NCBI GenBank assembly: GCA_025766275.1
Contig: JAFKAC010000006.1
Span: 2,350,835 to 2,414,834, forward strand
Direction of reading: 5' to 3'
Origin: Lactarius indigo
Taxonomy: Eukaryota; Basidiomycota; Agaricomycetes; Russulales; Russulaceae
DNA: 64,000 bases
The notes under the pieces were generated by a model. The model saw only the letters and a list, made by a program, of their open reading frames with translations. It was not told the DNA's origin and made no database searches. Of the stretch, positions 34,261 through 43,189 are shown one piece after another; within the stretch, counting starts at the first letter, position 1; each line of letters begins with the position of its first letter. A program made the translations under genes and the position numbers.

Positions 34261-34369
34261 CCTCTCTGGCCACCCCAGGTGAGTCGCACAGGTCCCCTAC
34301 TTTTATGTAGTTCATTCCTAGGTACAAATACATGTATATAGCCTTGTTGCAAATAAATTTCTCTTTAAA

Positions 34370-35357
34370 CTACTGCTCACTAATGCCCCTGAGATAAGCC
34401 CTCAAGTCCTCAACTGGTCTGACTGCCTCCATTCCCTCCAGCTCTTCCATTTCATCCTTCTCTCCAAGCCCTTCAGTAAAATTGAGTTCCCTTTTATACT
34501 TTGCCTGGAACTTGAGTATCTGTATGGCTTCCATGCTGCCTGGCTTAAGGCGGTTCCTCCTGGCTCTAGCTGTCTCCTTGCTTGCTGAGAAGACACGCTC
34601 ACATGGGACTGAAGTGGCTTGAATGGGGAGTAAGTCCATGGCAAGCTTGAAGAGTGTTGGCCACTTTTTCTGGTGTTCCTGCCATTCCAACTACTGTCAG
34701 TACTCCCTAATAAAATGAACCATTCTACATACCTGCCAGAACTCAAGAATATTGGCATATTTGACTGGGGCTGCTAGATAGTCATCAACTTCACCTTCTA
34801 AGGTATTTGCCTGTGGTCTGTAGACAGGCATTGGGCCAATACCAAGGTTTGCCAAAGTGGCCTGCATGCCACCAAATGGTTCAGGGGGTGGAGGGGGTAC
34901 AGTTGATCTAGTAGGGGCTCTAGATGGTGTGTACAATGGTCTGAGCTACTTAGAATTTTAGTTTTAGAGTAGCATGATAAAATTAAAAGCACTCACTGCA
35001 TCAAGGAGGTGGCGCTTTACTGCTTCAGAAACATTTGATTGGTAGTGTTGCTTGAACCATTCAAGCTTTGTCAAAGGGTTAAGAACTGTTCACATGAGAT
35101 GAGAAATTATGCAGAATATTAAGACAGCCACTCACCCATTGAAAGCTGATATACTGGAAGGTCAAGGGCCTGCATAGAATATGGAACTATCTTCTCTGAA
35201 GCTTTTCCAATAATAAGACCAATGTCCTGTCTCTCAGTCTCCAAGGTATTTGCCAAGTCATTCAGGGTTTTTAAAAAGCCCTCAAATGCAGCAACTGTGC
35301 CACAAAGTGTTGGCGTCTTCTCATAAGAAAGTGATTGCTGATACCAGAAGGGGATCT
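34370..35357 (-). pseudogene. hAT transposase, C-terminal part
   Basis: Spliced minus-strand coding remains. The piece at 35357-35130 has typical hAT sequence (PFWYQQSLSYEKTPTL), then one near 35076-35000 (KLEWFKQHYQ) and 34936-34752 (DDYLAAP, ANILEFWQ), joined by a ~60-nt intron to 34689-34370. The last carries the hAT dimerisation region (PIQATSVPCERVFSASKETA, RRNRLKP). The element's 5' portion, including the zinc finger and most catalytic residues, is cut away by A3. It is a remnant; activity is excluded in this copy. Confidence 0.8.
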
Positions 35358-35384
35358 AATAAATAAATTAATAGACAATCAGAG

Positions 35385-35893
35385 TGTTACGCTCCACCGG
35401 CGTCAGTCCGACTTGGACTCGTGAAAGGCGTAATCGACTTAGCGAAAGTTAGGCGAATGGGGATCACGTGTCAACCCAACGCAGGCTGAACAGGGGCACA
35501 CTAGCACACGCTGCAGCAAAAGGATAAAGAGAAGTGTCCCTTGGCAGACACTTAGAGGAAGCACACTTAGTCGAAGACTAAGGCAGACGAGAGACGATTC
35601 AGAAGGTGGATTGAAGAAGACCAAGATGGGGACTCTTGGTCTTCCGAGTCGACTACTTATACAAATACACGCGGGCTTTAAAGTGCCGCTGGAATAGTAG
35701 GTAACCAATAGCGTAACTAGCTCGAACCCTAGTACCGCTATCCTAGGAATGAGTCATACATGAGTCACAATCACATGCGAACTACTATGCTGACTGATAC
35801 GATGTAAGAGTCCATGACTAATATCAATACCGGACCGTAGTCATAACCGGTCATGAGTCGTGTGTAATGAGTCATCAAGTCCGTACCGTAACA
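35385..35893 (-). repeat. 3' LTR of A3
   Basis: 509 bp, TGTTACG...CCGTAACA, with the polypurine tract just inside (about 35894-35905, minus-strand AAAAGGGGGTGA). Differs from its partner only at the AAAGTGCC/AAAGCGCC site. Confidence 0.95.
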
Positions 35894-35925
35894 TCACCCC
35901 CTTTTCAGGAGTGAGGCCCACCTCA

Positions 35926-38900
35926 CTAATCCGCTATCGATTCTTTCCTCATCCGTTCCGCCTCATCTTCCATCCTTGCCAATATGTTAGCGCGCTCCAG
36001 ACGATAGAGACTGTCCTTTTTATCCTGCACCACCATCTCTTGTTCTAGCCGCAACTGCCTTATCCGCTTCTCCAGTTGCTCTTCAGCAAAGGCGAACTGC
36101 CGGAACCGGCGCAATTCTTGAATGAGAGTGACATCCCCAATGCGCATGAGCAGCAGGTCCGTGGGGTGTCGATCGCGGAGCATAAAATACTCCTCGTGTG
36201 GGATGAAGGCGCGGTTATTCTTGGGGAGATGCGGAGTGGCGTAGAGAGGTTTACCGTAGAGGAAACCCGACCCCGGAGCTAATCCGAGTACGAAGGGGTC
36301 TCCTCCTCGGATAACCTGTACGTGGGATGCTTGTACCGTCGGTCCGTTGGGGAGTTTGATCGGGAACGGAATGTAATCGGGTCCTCGATTGATCCGGAAC
36401 CCCTCAGGGACGACGGCCCTGGTTGCGGGGTCTCGTTCGCCCATTGGTGTATAACGAGCCGCTTGTGCCACGGCGACTCGTCCTCTGTGTAGAGGTCCCC
36501 CCGCTGCGTCGACGAGGTAGGGAGTGGCGGCTGGATCTTCAGCATAGAATTCATGATTAAGGAATGCGTGCCTGATGGGGTAGTGGTCTCCAAGCTCATC
36601 TTCATCCTCATCTTCGTCCAATACTCCCTGCGTTCCTTCATCATCCGTCGTCGGCAGGCGGCGATATGCAGTTGCTCCCGCTGCCACCGCGCCGCCGTCT
36701 CTTTCCATTCTTGCTCGTACTTCTGCATAGCGTTCGGTGGTTTCACCGCGCGGGACAGCTGCTTGAAGCCGAAACAACTCGTCTTCGGTGAGGAAGGCTT
36801 CGGGCTCACCGGTGTTGGGGTTTGTGAGGGCGTACATTGGCGGCGGAGGTGCTGGTTGAGTTGCTGCTGGATCGTCGTCGACAATTCCCTGTACGGGCAT
36901 AGGGAATCGTTGCAGTGTCTGGTGCAGTTCTTCACTAGTGATAGGGCCGTCTTCCTCATGCTGCAGGGTGGTACGGCCTCCATCTGCAACTCTATTGGCT
37001 GCGGTGTTGTCGGTGGTGTCGGGGTCGACAAGCGTGGCGGAGGAGTCGTTGACGAGGGTAGAGAGGAGGGCAAGCTGGTCATTGCGTCGAGTAGAGGACA
37101 TGGAGTGAATGGGAGTTGGGGACTTATCGCGGCAAGAGGTCGTCCTTATATGTGTTTCCCGGTCGGGGTTGGAATATTTGAACTCCCGTACGGCTTCGTC
37201 GGCAAATACGTCATCCTTATCTATCCATTGATTGTCCGAGTCTGGATAACCCTTCCATTTGACAAGGTACTGGAGCCGACGCCTTCTGCCGAATCGCCGA
37301 GAGTCTAGAATCTTCTCGACCTCGTATTCCTCTTCGTTATCGACCAAATCAGGTGGTGGGCGCTGATAGTTTGGTCCGTGCGTGGGTGTTTCACGATAAG
37401 GCGTGAGAAGATCTATGTGGAAGACATCATGGATGCTCCACTGTGTGGGAAGTTCGAGGCGATAGTTGACAGGGGACATCACCTGGATGACCTTAAATGG
37501 TCCATGTCGTTTAGCCGCTAGTTTTGCGGTTGGTTGATGGGTGCGTAAGTGGCGTCCTTCTAGCCATACGAGGTCTCCTTCTTTGAACTTGGGCGTATCT
37601 TTGTGCTTGACCCATGACTTTTGCGCCCGGAGCATACAGGAGAAAGCGCGCTGTCGCGCTTGCTTGAATTGGTCTAGCCTCAACGACACTTGCGGGATAG
37701 GGGAAGGCCTATCGGTCCAATCAGCGCGAGGGTTGAATCCAGATAAGAGAAAGAAGGGGGACTCCCGTGTGGTTTCATTAGGCCAATTGTTATGCGTGAA
37801 TTCCGCCATTGGCAGATAGCGAACCCAGTCGTCTTGTCGCTCATTTACCCAGAAGCGGAGGTATTGCTCTAGCCATTGATTCGTTCGCTCCGATTGGCCG
37901 TCGGTTCTGGGGTGATAGGCAGTTGAGATGTTTTGGCTGATGCCGAGGATTTTGCATATCTCCCGCATGAACTTAGATGCGAAGCGGGGGTCTCGGTCAC
38001 TGATAACGCGCGAGGGGAGTCCGAATCGTGGGAATACATGTGAAACGTACAGGGCGGCCGTTCCTTCGGCTGTTACTTCCTCATTGCAAGGGATAAAAAC
38101 GGCCGCTTTGGTGCAGTCGTGGTCTGTTACCGTGAGAATAGAGTCATAGCCCCGAGAGATAGGGAGCTTAGTGATAAAGTCCACTGCAATAGTTTCGAAT
38201 GGCAGGGCTTCCGGTTTAGGGTAAATAGGTTGCAGAGGCGCTCTAATGGGACGAAGGTTGACTTTGTGCCGCTGGCATTCCGCACAGCCTTTAACATAGT
38301 CTTGGACATCGTTCTTCATTTGTGGCCACCAATAATGTCGTTCAGTGAGTTGGAGAGTGCGCTTGATTCCCGGGTGACCATAGACAGGAGAGTCGTGGTG
38401 AGCGGCAATGATGGTGCGTTTGTCGTGAATACCACCAGTGACCACTCGTCGTCCATCTTTATACCACGTCCCTTCAAGGTCTTTTAGTTTATGAGCGTCA
38501 ACCCAGGGTTTTAGCTTAGCTATGTCCTGTTCGTAGATTGGATGTTCTGGGGTCATTTCTACTGGTAGGATTTCGGGCCTCCAATGTGGGTGTCGCGGTT
38601 CTTCTAGTGTGGTGGCGCGTGCGAATACGTTCTCCGGTAATACTGTTACACCTTCGTTGTCATTTTCTCCTTGATCGTAGTCTGGTCTTCGGGATAGCGC
38701 ATCGGCGTGTCCATTGGAGGTACCTTTGATGTGGTGAATTTCGAAGTCGTACTCCGAAAGTTCGAGTACTTCCCTGGCTACACGCCTGCTAATCTTTTGT
38801 GGCGACTTCCAGTACTGTAGATTAAGGTGATCGGAGAATACTTTGATCTTGTGAGGGGAGCCCGCTAAGAGGGGTCTCCAGTGGCGGAAGGCTTTGACAA

Positions 38901-40734
38901 TCGCCAAGAGTTCGAGGTCGTAAATGTCATAGTTGCGTTCGGCCTCATTGAGGGTGGACGAATAGTAGCCGATGGGGTGTCGTCTACCATCCGCTTTGCG
39001 CTGTAGGAGGACGGCTCCGGTGGCAAATCCAGACGCATCAACTTCTAGTTCAAATTGTTGTGTGAGGTCGGGGTGCGCGAGAACTGGTTCGCTGGTGACA
39101 AGGGTTTTGAGGTCTTGGAATGCTTTTTCTTCCTCAATGCCCCAATGCCATTCGGTGTCTTTACGGGTAAGTTTGTTGAGGGGGCGTGCTTTGGTCGCGA
39201 AACCTCGTATAAAAGGACGGTAAAAATTGCAAAATCCGAGGAAGGAGCGGACGTCTTTAACCTTCGTTGGTGTGGGCCAGTCCTTGATGCCCGAAATTTT
39301 GACGGGGTCCATACGCGTCACCCCCTTTTCAAGGATTACCCCCAGGTAATCCATGCGTGGGGAGTGGAATAGACATTTTTCAAGCTTGTAATACAAGTCA
39401 TGCTCTGCGGATACGCGGAGTACGTCCTTGACAGCTTCGATGTGGTCCTGCAGCGAATGGTTAAGCCCGGTGGCGATACCTATGTCGTCCATGTAGACGC
39501 GAATAACCGTGCCGCGTTTTTCATGTTTTGCAATGATGTCCCTGAAGATAAAGTTCATCATAGTCTGGAACGTCGCCGGAGAGTTGGTTAGGCCAAAAAA
39601 CATCACCGTGGGTTCGAATAAGCCGTAACGTGTTTTGAACGCCGCTTTCTCCTCATCTCCTTCTTTGATGCGTATATTGTTGTACCCCCATCTAACGTCG
39701 AGCTTAGTGTAGATGTGGGCGTTACTGAGGTCGGTAATAAGGTCGGAGATGAGAGGGAGAGGGTATTGATTGCGAATGGTGACCGCGTTGATTTTTCGAT
39801 AGTCTTGAACGGGTCTTAGTTTTCCATCTTTTTTCTTGATGAAGAAGAAGGATGATGCGTAAGGGGATTTAGAGGGTCTTATATACCCTTTCTTGAGCTG
39901 TTCATCAATCCACTCGCGTAACTTCTTGTCTTCTTCCTGTGTCATGGGGTATATTTTGCAGTCAATTGCGTCGGCTGTCCCTGGTTTGAATTCGATGGCG
40001 TGATCCCAGGGCCTGCTGGGTGGAAACCTGTCCGATGCTTCTTCGCTGAAAAGGCGTTCAAATTCGCGGTATTCGGAGGGTAACTCAGCTTTCGTGACAT
40101 ATTGTTGGGCGGCGATGGCGAGATCGGTGGCAGTGGCCCTGATTCGGCATCCTTCTTCAAATTGTTGTCGCTGTTCGTCAGTGATAACACAGGAGTGTAC
40201 GATCTCGTAGTCATCATTTTGAACGGTAGTTGTCGCTACTACTGGCGTGGTTTTGATGTAAGGGTTGGTAGATCGAATGATGATAGGGAGCATATCCTCA
40301 TGTATGGCTGCTTGCGACCATTTGATATGTGGATCATAAATAGCAAGCCAGGGGTAGCCTAATACGATATCTTCGTTTCCAATGTCCGTAATAAGGAAGC
40401 GGATTTCCTTGTGAATGCCTTTAGTTTGGACATCGACATCAGTATAATGGGTGATACGCCCCGATTTGTTTTCTGTGTTGTCAATATTCCATATTTTCTT
40501 TGGGACATCGAGTAGTTTAGTCCCAAGTCCCATCCTTTTTGCGAATGATGGTTTCATGAAGCAATGGGTTGCTCCTGAGTCGACTAATGCGCGTATGTCG
40601 GCCATTGCGTAACTGGTGCGAATCGATACTGGAACTCTCATAGAACGATAGCGAGTCATGATTACACTGTTACAATTAACTGCCCTCACCCAGGCCGATG
40701 GGTTCAGGCGTCCTGAAAACCCTCCTTTTTCCAC
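35926..40734 (-). CDS. pol: Pol polyprotein, family A (copy A3), full length
   Basis: Uninterrupted frame of 1602 codons, made as Gag-Pol by -1 shift. Protease DSGATH (~52-57); RT with QDYRK and YMDD (~413); RNase H EVDASG (~563), ERNYDIYDLELLAIVKAF and SDHLNLQYW; integrase zinc finger (HHDSPVYGHPG...CAECQ, ~777-820), catalytic VDFITKL, SDRDPRF and E in GQSERTNQW; GPF module (~1079); chromodomain (~1134-1185, YLVKWKGYPDS, expected to direct integration to marked chromatin). The last ~418 residues are unusual: a Pro/Asp-rich linker with DEDEDEDELGDHYPIRHA, a block with DYIPFPIKLPNG and FLYGKPLY, and a Glu/Arg-rich coiled coil. This tail is shared with families B and C and has no function I can assign. 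Confidence 0.93.
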   Translation of the reverse strand: MEKGGFSGRLNPSAWVRAVNCNSVIMTRYRSMRVPVSIRTSYAMADIRALVDSGATHCFMKPSFAKRMGLGTKLLDVPKKIWNIDNTENKSGRITHYTDVDVQTKGIHKEIRFLITDIGNEDIVLGYPWLAIYDPHIKWSQAAIHEDMLPIIIRSTNPYIKTTPVVATTTVQNDDYEIVHSCVITDEQRQQFEEGCRIRATATDLAIAAQQYVTKAELPSEYREFERLFSEEASDRFPPSRPWDHAIEFKPGTADAIDCKIYPMTQEEDKKLREWIDEQLKKGYIRPSKSPYASSFFFIKKKDGKLRPVQDYRKINAVTIRNQYPLPLISDLITDLSNAHIYTKLDVRWGYNNIRIKEGDEEKAAFKTRYGLFEPTVMFFGLTNSPATFQTMMNFIFRDIIAKHEKRGTVIRVYMDDIGIATGLNHSLQDHIEAVKDVLRVSAEHDLYYKLEKCLFHSPRMDYLGVILEKGVTRMDPVKISGIKDWPTPTKVKDVRSFLGFCNFYRPFIRGFATKARPLNKLTRKDTEWHWGIEEEKAFQDLKTLVTSEPVLAHPDLTQQFELEVDASGFATGAVLLQRKADGRRHPIGYYSSTLNEAERNYDIYDLELLAIVKAFRHWRPLLAGSPHKIKVFSDHLNLQYWKSPQKISRRVAREVLELSEYDFEIHHIKGTSNGHADALSRRPDYDQGENDNEGVTVLPENVFARATTLEEPRHPHWRPEILPVEMTPEHPIYEQDIAKLKPWVDAHKLKDLEGTWYKDGRRVVTGGIHDKRTIIAAHHDSPVYGHPGIKRTLQLTERHYWWPQMKNDVQDYVKGCAECQRHKVNLRPIRAPLQPIYPKPEALPFETIAVDFITKLPISRGYDSILTVTDHDCTKAAVFIPCNEEVTAEGTAALYVSHVFPRFGLPSRVISDRDPRFASKFMREICKILGISQNISTAYHPRTDGQSERTNQWLEQYLRFWVNERQDDWVRYLPMAEFTHNNWPNETTRESPFFLLSGFNPRADWTDRPSPIPQVSLRLDQFKQARQRAFSCMLRAQKSWVKHKDTPKFKEGDLVWLEGRHLRTHQPTAKLAAKRHGPFKVIQVMSPVNYRLELPTQWSIHDVFHIDLLTPYRETPTHGPNYQRPPPDLVDNEEEYEVEKILDSRRFGRRRRLQYLVKWKGYPDSDNQWIDKDDVFADEAVREFKYSNPDRETHIRTTSCRDKSPTPIHSMSSTRRNDQLALLSTLVNDSSATLVDPDTTDNTAANRVADGGRTTLQHEEDGPITSEELHQTLQRFPMPVQGIVDDDPAATQPAPPPPMYALTNPNTGEPEAFLTEDELFRLQAAVPRGETTERYAEVRARMERDGGAVAAGATAYRRLPTTDDEGTQGVLDEDEDEDELGDHYPIRHAFLNHEFYAEDPAATPYLVDAAGGPLHRGRVAVAQAARYTPMGERDPATRAVVPEGFRINRGPDYIPFPIKLPNGPTVQASHVQVIRGGDPFVLGLAPGSGFLYGKPLYATPHLPKNNRAFIPHEEYFMLRDRHPTDLLLMRIGDVTLIQELRRFRQFAFAEEQLEKRIRQLRLEQEMVVQDKKDSLYRLERANILARMEDEAERMRKESIAD

Positions 40735-42659
40735 AATTGTTGGAGGATGATGTCCTTTACGTCGTCCGATTCTCCTGCTACTCCGTTAAGCCAATCGCTG
40801 GTGCGCTGTTGAGGGGGTATGTCTTGGACCGCCCTGGTAGCGACCTCGGGTTCTTGCTGATGGTAGTCGGTGTCAACATACCGACTAGTAGACGCTTGAG
40901 ATTGATATCCTTCTCGCGGTTGTCTGCAATCTCGTGCCATATGTCCGTCCTTTCTACAATTGTAGCAAGTGACTGGCCTTGGGTTATTGCGTCCTCCTCC
41001 TCTCTGCAAAAATCCTCCCCTTGGTCGATATGGGGGGCGAGGGGCGAGTATGTCTTCAGCCCCTGCAAGTCGCCCTCGGATTCGGTCTGCGGAAGTGTCC
41101 ATGGCATTTGGGTCGCGGGGTAGGTTTCTTGGTTGCCAGGAGCTTCTTGGCGGTCCTTGCCACTGCCGCGATTGGCGCGGGCGTCCTTGTCCCTGTCCTG
41201 GCGGCACTCCTTTGTTTAATACTGCTTTGAGGTGGAGGTATTGCTGTTGGCGAGTGGTCGCGGCTTCCTTCCATTCGCGATAGTTGCGGGGATTGTCGAG
41301 GGTGTAGACCTTTTCATATAGGTCTTTTGGTAGCCCGCTTGCAAATAGGTCCAATGTTTGCGGATCATCAAGCCTGTACTGGGCGCGGCGTATTAACTGT
41401 TCGAATTGGGTACAATACTCATCTAAGTTTCCCCCAATCATTTTGACTCCTTTCTTGAGCTCGTATTGAGCTTGCTCTTGTTCCATCGTGTTGCGGAAGC
41501 GCTGCATGAAGCTGCGCGTAACTTCGTTCCACAACCCTTCACTAGTTCGGGGTATGCCGGCTTGTATCTGGCCGTTAAGCCAGGTGAGCATTGCCAACAC
41601 CCATTCGCTGACATTGACGCCCTTGATGTATGATAGGAAGAGTAGAGCGCGTCGGTATGGTGTGGCCATTATGCCTTCGTCTGCATTCATGCCCCAGTAG
41701 ACGTGCCATTGGGTGAGGAACGCCTCGACTTTGGCGCGTTCTCCGTCGAATACTGTGGGTGCTTCGCCAGCTAGTTTATTACTTAGGGGGGGAACGATAG
41801 GACCTGCACCTGGTAATCCTCCTCCTGGTGGTCCTCCACCTGGTGGTCCTCCAGGAAACCCTCCAGGGAATCCTTGAAACCCGGGTCCTCTTGTTGGTGG
41901 TCTTCCTCCTCCTCCGGGTAGATCACCGGGGGGTCCACCTCCTCCGCTAGGAGGGTCAGCTACATCGGGTCCGATTGCGCGGTGGATTGCTACGTCGTCG
42001 GCAGTCATTCGATGTCCGGTATATGGGTTAATGGGAGCTAAGTTGGCTCGCGATTCTTCTGCAATACGTCTCTGTTCTTCCAGGGCTATTTGATCCCTTG
42101 CGTCGAGTAGTTCTTCTTGTGTGATAGTGGCAGTTGCCATTACGACTGCTGGGCTACGAATATGGATTGCTTCAGGTTCAGGTTGATGAATAGTAAGGGA
42201 CTCAGTTCGCCGTATGATGTGATCCCCAATTGCTCCCAAACTGGCTTCTTCTGCTGGCGTTGCTCCTCTGCTTGGGGACTGACTTTCGGAGGCTTCTTCT
42301 CCACTGACCCCTTCGTCTGTATGTTCTTGTGCTTGTCCGTCAATAGGACCGTAATCTGCGCGACTGTTGAGTTCTCGCGCGTCGATATCGCAGTTATAAT
42401 TTCTTCCGGCTGGTCGCACAATGTCCCAGCGATGATCTATGGGGTTCCAAGTAATCTCGGTCCAACAGAGGTGGTCGAAGTTGAACTCAACAGGTCGGAA
42501 ACGGTTGGGACCGTTAAACTCTACAAAGTATCCAGTGTCTTCTCCTCGTTCTCTCCACTGGGCTGCTCCTAAGAATCTTGTAGGTACGTTGCGATCTCCT
42601 CGTCGTTCAATATGATAGGGACGGAAGGACGTCCACTGGTCTCTGGTCGAATACGCCAC
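40704..42659 (-). CDS. gag: Gag polyprotein, family A (copy A3), full length
   Basis: About 651 residues from GTG (42659-42657) in context ATC-GTG-GCG. No ATG occurs on this strand from the predicted mRNA start (42922) to 42141, so no ATG start can produce the conserved N-terminus. Modules as in A1: N-terminal conserved block, acidic linker, Gly/Pro repeats (~255-305), gag core (~310-480) and CCHC knuckle CYNCRKDGHMARDC (~563). Ends in TGA four codons after GGGTTTT. No internal stop. GTG initiation is an inference; the in-frame Met at 42140 is the alternative for a shorter product. Confidence 0.87.
   Translation of the reverse strand: MAYSTRDQWTSFRPYHIERRGDRNVPTRFLGAAQWRERGEDTGYFVEFNGPNRFRPVEFNFDHLCWTEITWNPIDHRWDIVRPAGRNYNCDIDARELNSRADYGPIDGQAQEHTDEGVSGEEASESQSPSRGATPAEEASLGAIGDHIIRRTESLTIHQPEPEAIHIRSPAVVMATATITQEELLDARDQIALEEQRRIAEESRANLAPINPYTGHRMTADDVAIHRAIGPDVADPPSGGGGPPGDLPGGGGRPPTRGPGFQGFPGGFPGGPPGGGPPGGGLPGAGPIVPPLSNKLAGEAPTVFDGERAKVEAFLTQWHVYWGMNADEGIMATPYRRALLFLSYIKGVNVSEWVLAMLTWLNGQIQAGIPRTSEGLWNEVTRSFMQRFRNTMEQEQAQYELKKGVKMIGGNLDEYCTQFEQLIRRAQYRLDDPQTLDLFASGLPKDLYEKVYTLDNPRNYREWKEAATTRQQQYLHLKAVLNKGVPPGQGQGRPRQSRQWQGPPRSSWQPRNLPRDPNAMDTSADRIRGRLAGAEDILAPRPPYRPRGGFLQRGGGRNNPRPVTCYNCRKDGHMARDCRQPREGYQSQASTSRYVDTDYHQQEPEVATRAVQDIPPQQRTSDWLNGVAGESDDVKDIILQQLWKKEGFQDA
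40716..40722 (-). promoter_or_regulatory. -1 frameshift slippery site, gag/pol of A3
   Basis: G_GGU_UUU phased to gag, with an imperfect downstream stem around loop TCGGCC. Pol lies in the -1 frame and overlaps the gag end by about 30 nt. Confidence 0.8.
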
Positions 42660-42679
42660 GATGAGGATCTTGGTCTTAA

Positions 42680-43188
42680 TGTTACGCTCCACCGGCGTCA
42701 GTCCGACTTGGACTCGTGAAAGGCGTAATCGACTTAGCGAAAGTTAGGCGAATGGGGATCACGTGTCAACCCAACGCAGGCTGAACAGGGGCACACTAGC
42801 ACACGCTGCAGCAAAAGGATAAAGAGAAGTGTCCCTTGGCAGACACTTAGAGGAAGCACACTTAGTCGAAGACTAAGGCAGACGAGAGACGATTCAGAAG
42901 GTGGATTGAAGAAGACCAAGATGGGGACTCTTGGTCTTCCGAGTCGACTACTTATACAAATACACGCGGGCTTTAAAGCGCCGCTGGAATAGTAGGTAAC
43001 CAATAGCGTAACTAGCTCGAACCCTAGTACCGCTATCCTAGGAATGAGTCATACATGAGTCACAATCACATGCGAACTACTATGCTGACTGATACGATGT
43101 AAGAGTCCATGACTAATATCAATACCGGACCGTAGTCATAACCGGTCATGAGTCGTGTGTAATGAGTCATCAAGTCCGTACCGTAACA
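42680..43188 (-). repeat. 5' LTR of A3 with promoter and start site
   Basis: 509 bp. On the minus strand TATAAG (42956-42951), predicted mRNA start ATCTTGGTCTT (42922-42912), hairpin arms 42939-42929 and 42921-42911, and PBS core 42677-42667 just outside the LTR. Confidence 0.85.
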
Positions 43189-43189
43189 C

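Larger units (their letters stand above)
33121..35384 (-). mobile_element. hAT-type DNA transposon, partial, truncated by A3
   Basis: At 33121 the tandem repeat is broken by TAGTGTTGCCG, which fits hAT terminal repeats (TA-R-N-G start). It is followed by subterminal GGCTCAGCT/GAGCTGAGC motifs to about 33260. A hAT transposase runs on the minus strand from about 35357 to 34370. The other terminus is missing because the A3 LTR starts at 35385. The 8 bp before 33121 (CACGTACA) could be one copy of a target duplication, but its partner is absent. Confidence 0.65.
35385..43188 (-). mobile_element. Gypsy family A copy A3, structurally intact
   Basis: 7.8-kb minus-strand element with 509-bp LTRs differing at one position (a CpG site), complete gag and a complete 1602-codon pol frame: the best candidate for an active copy. 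Unlike A1, B and C it lacks a matching target duplication: the left neighbour is CAGAG (35380-35384) and the right neighbour CATGT (43189-43193). The left flank is hAT DNA and the right flank is a different LTR element. Confidence 0.93.

Noticed and set aside
33463..34341. Several overlapping Arg/Ser/Pro-rich frames of 190-290 codons on both strands
   Set aside because: They are a by-product of the CGC-rich minisatellite; every register is open and none has non-repeat coding sequence.
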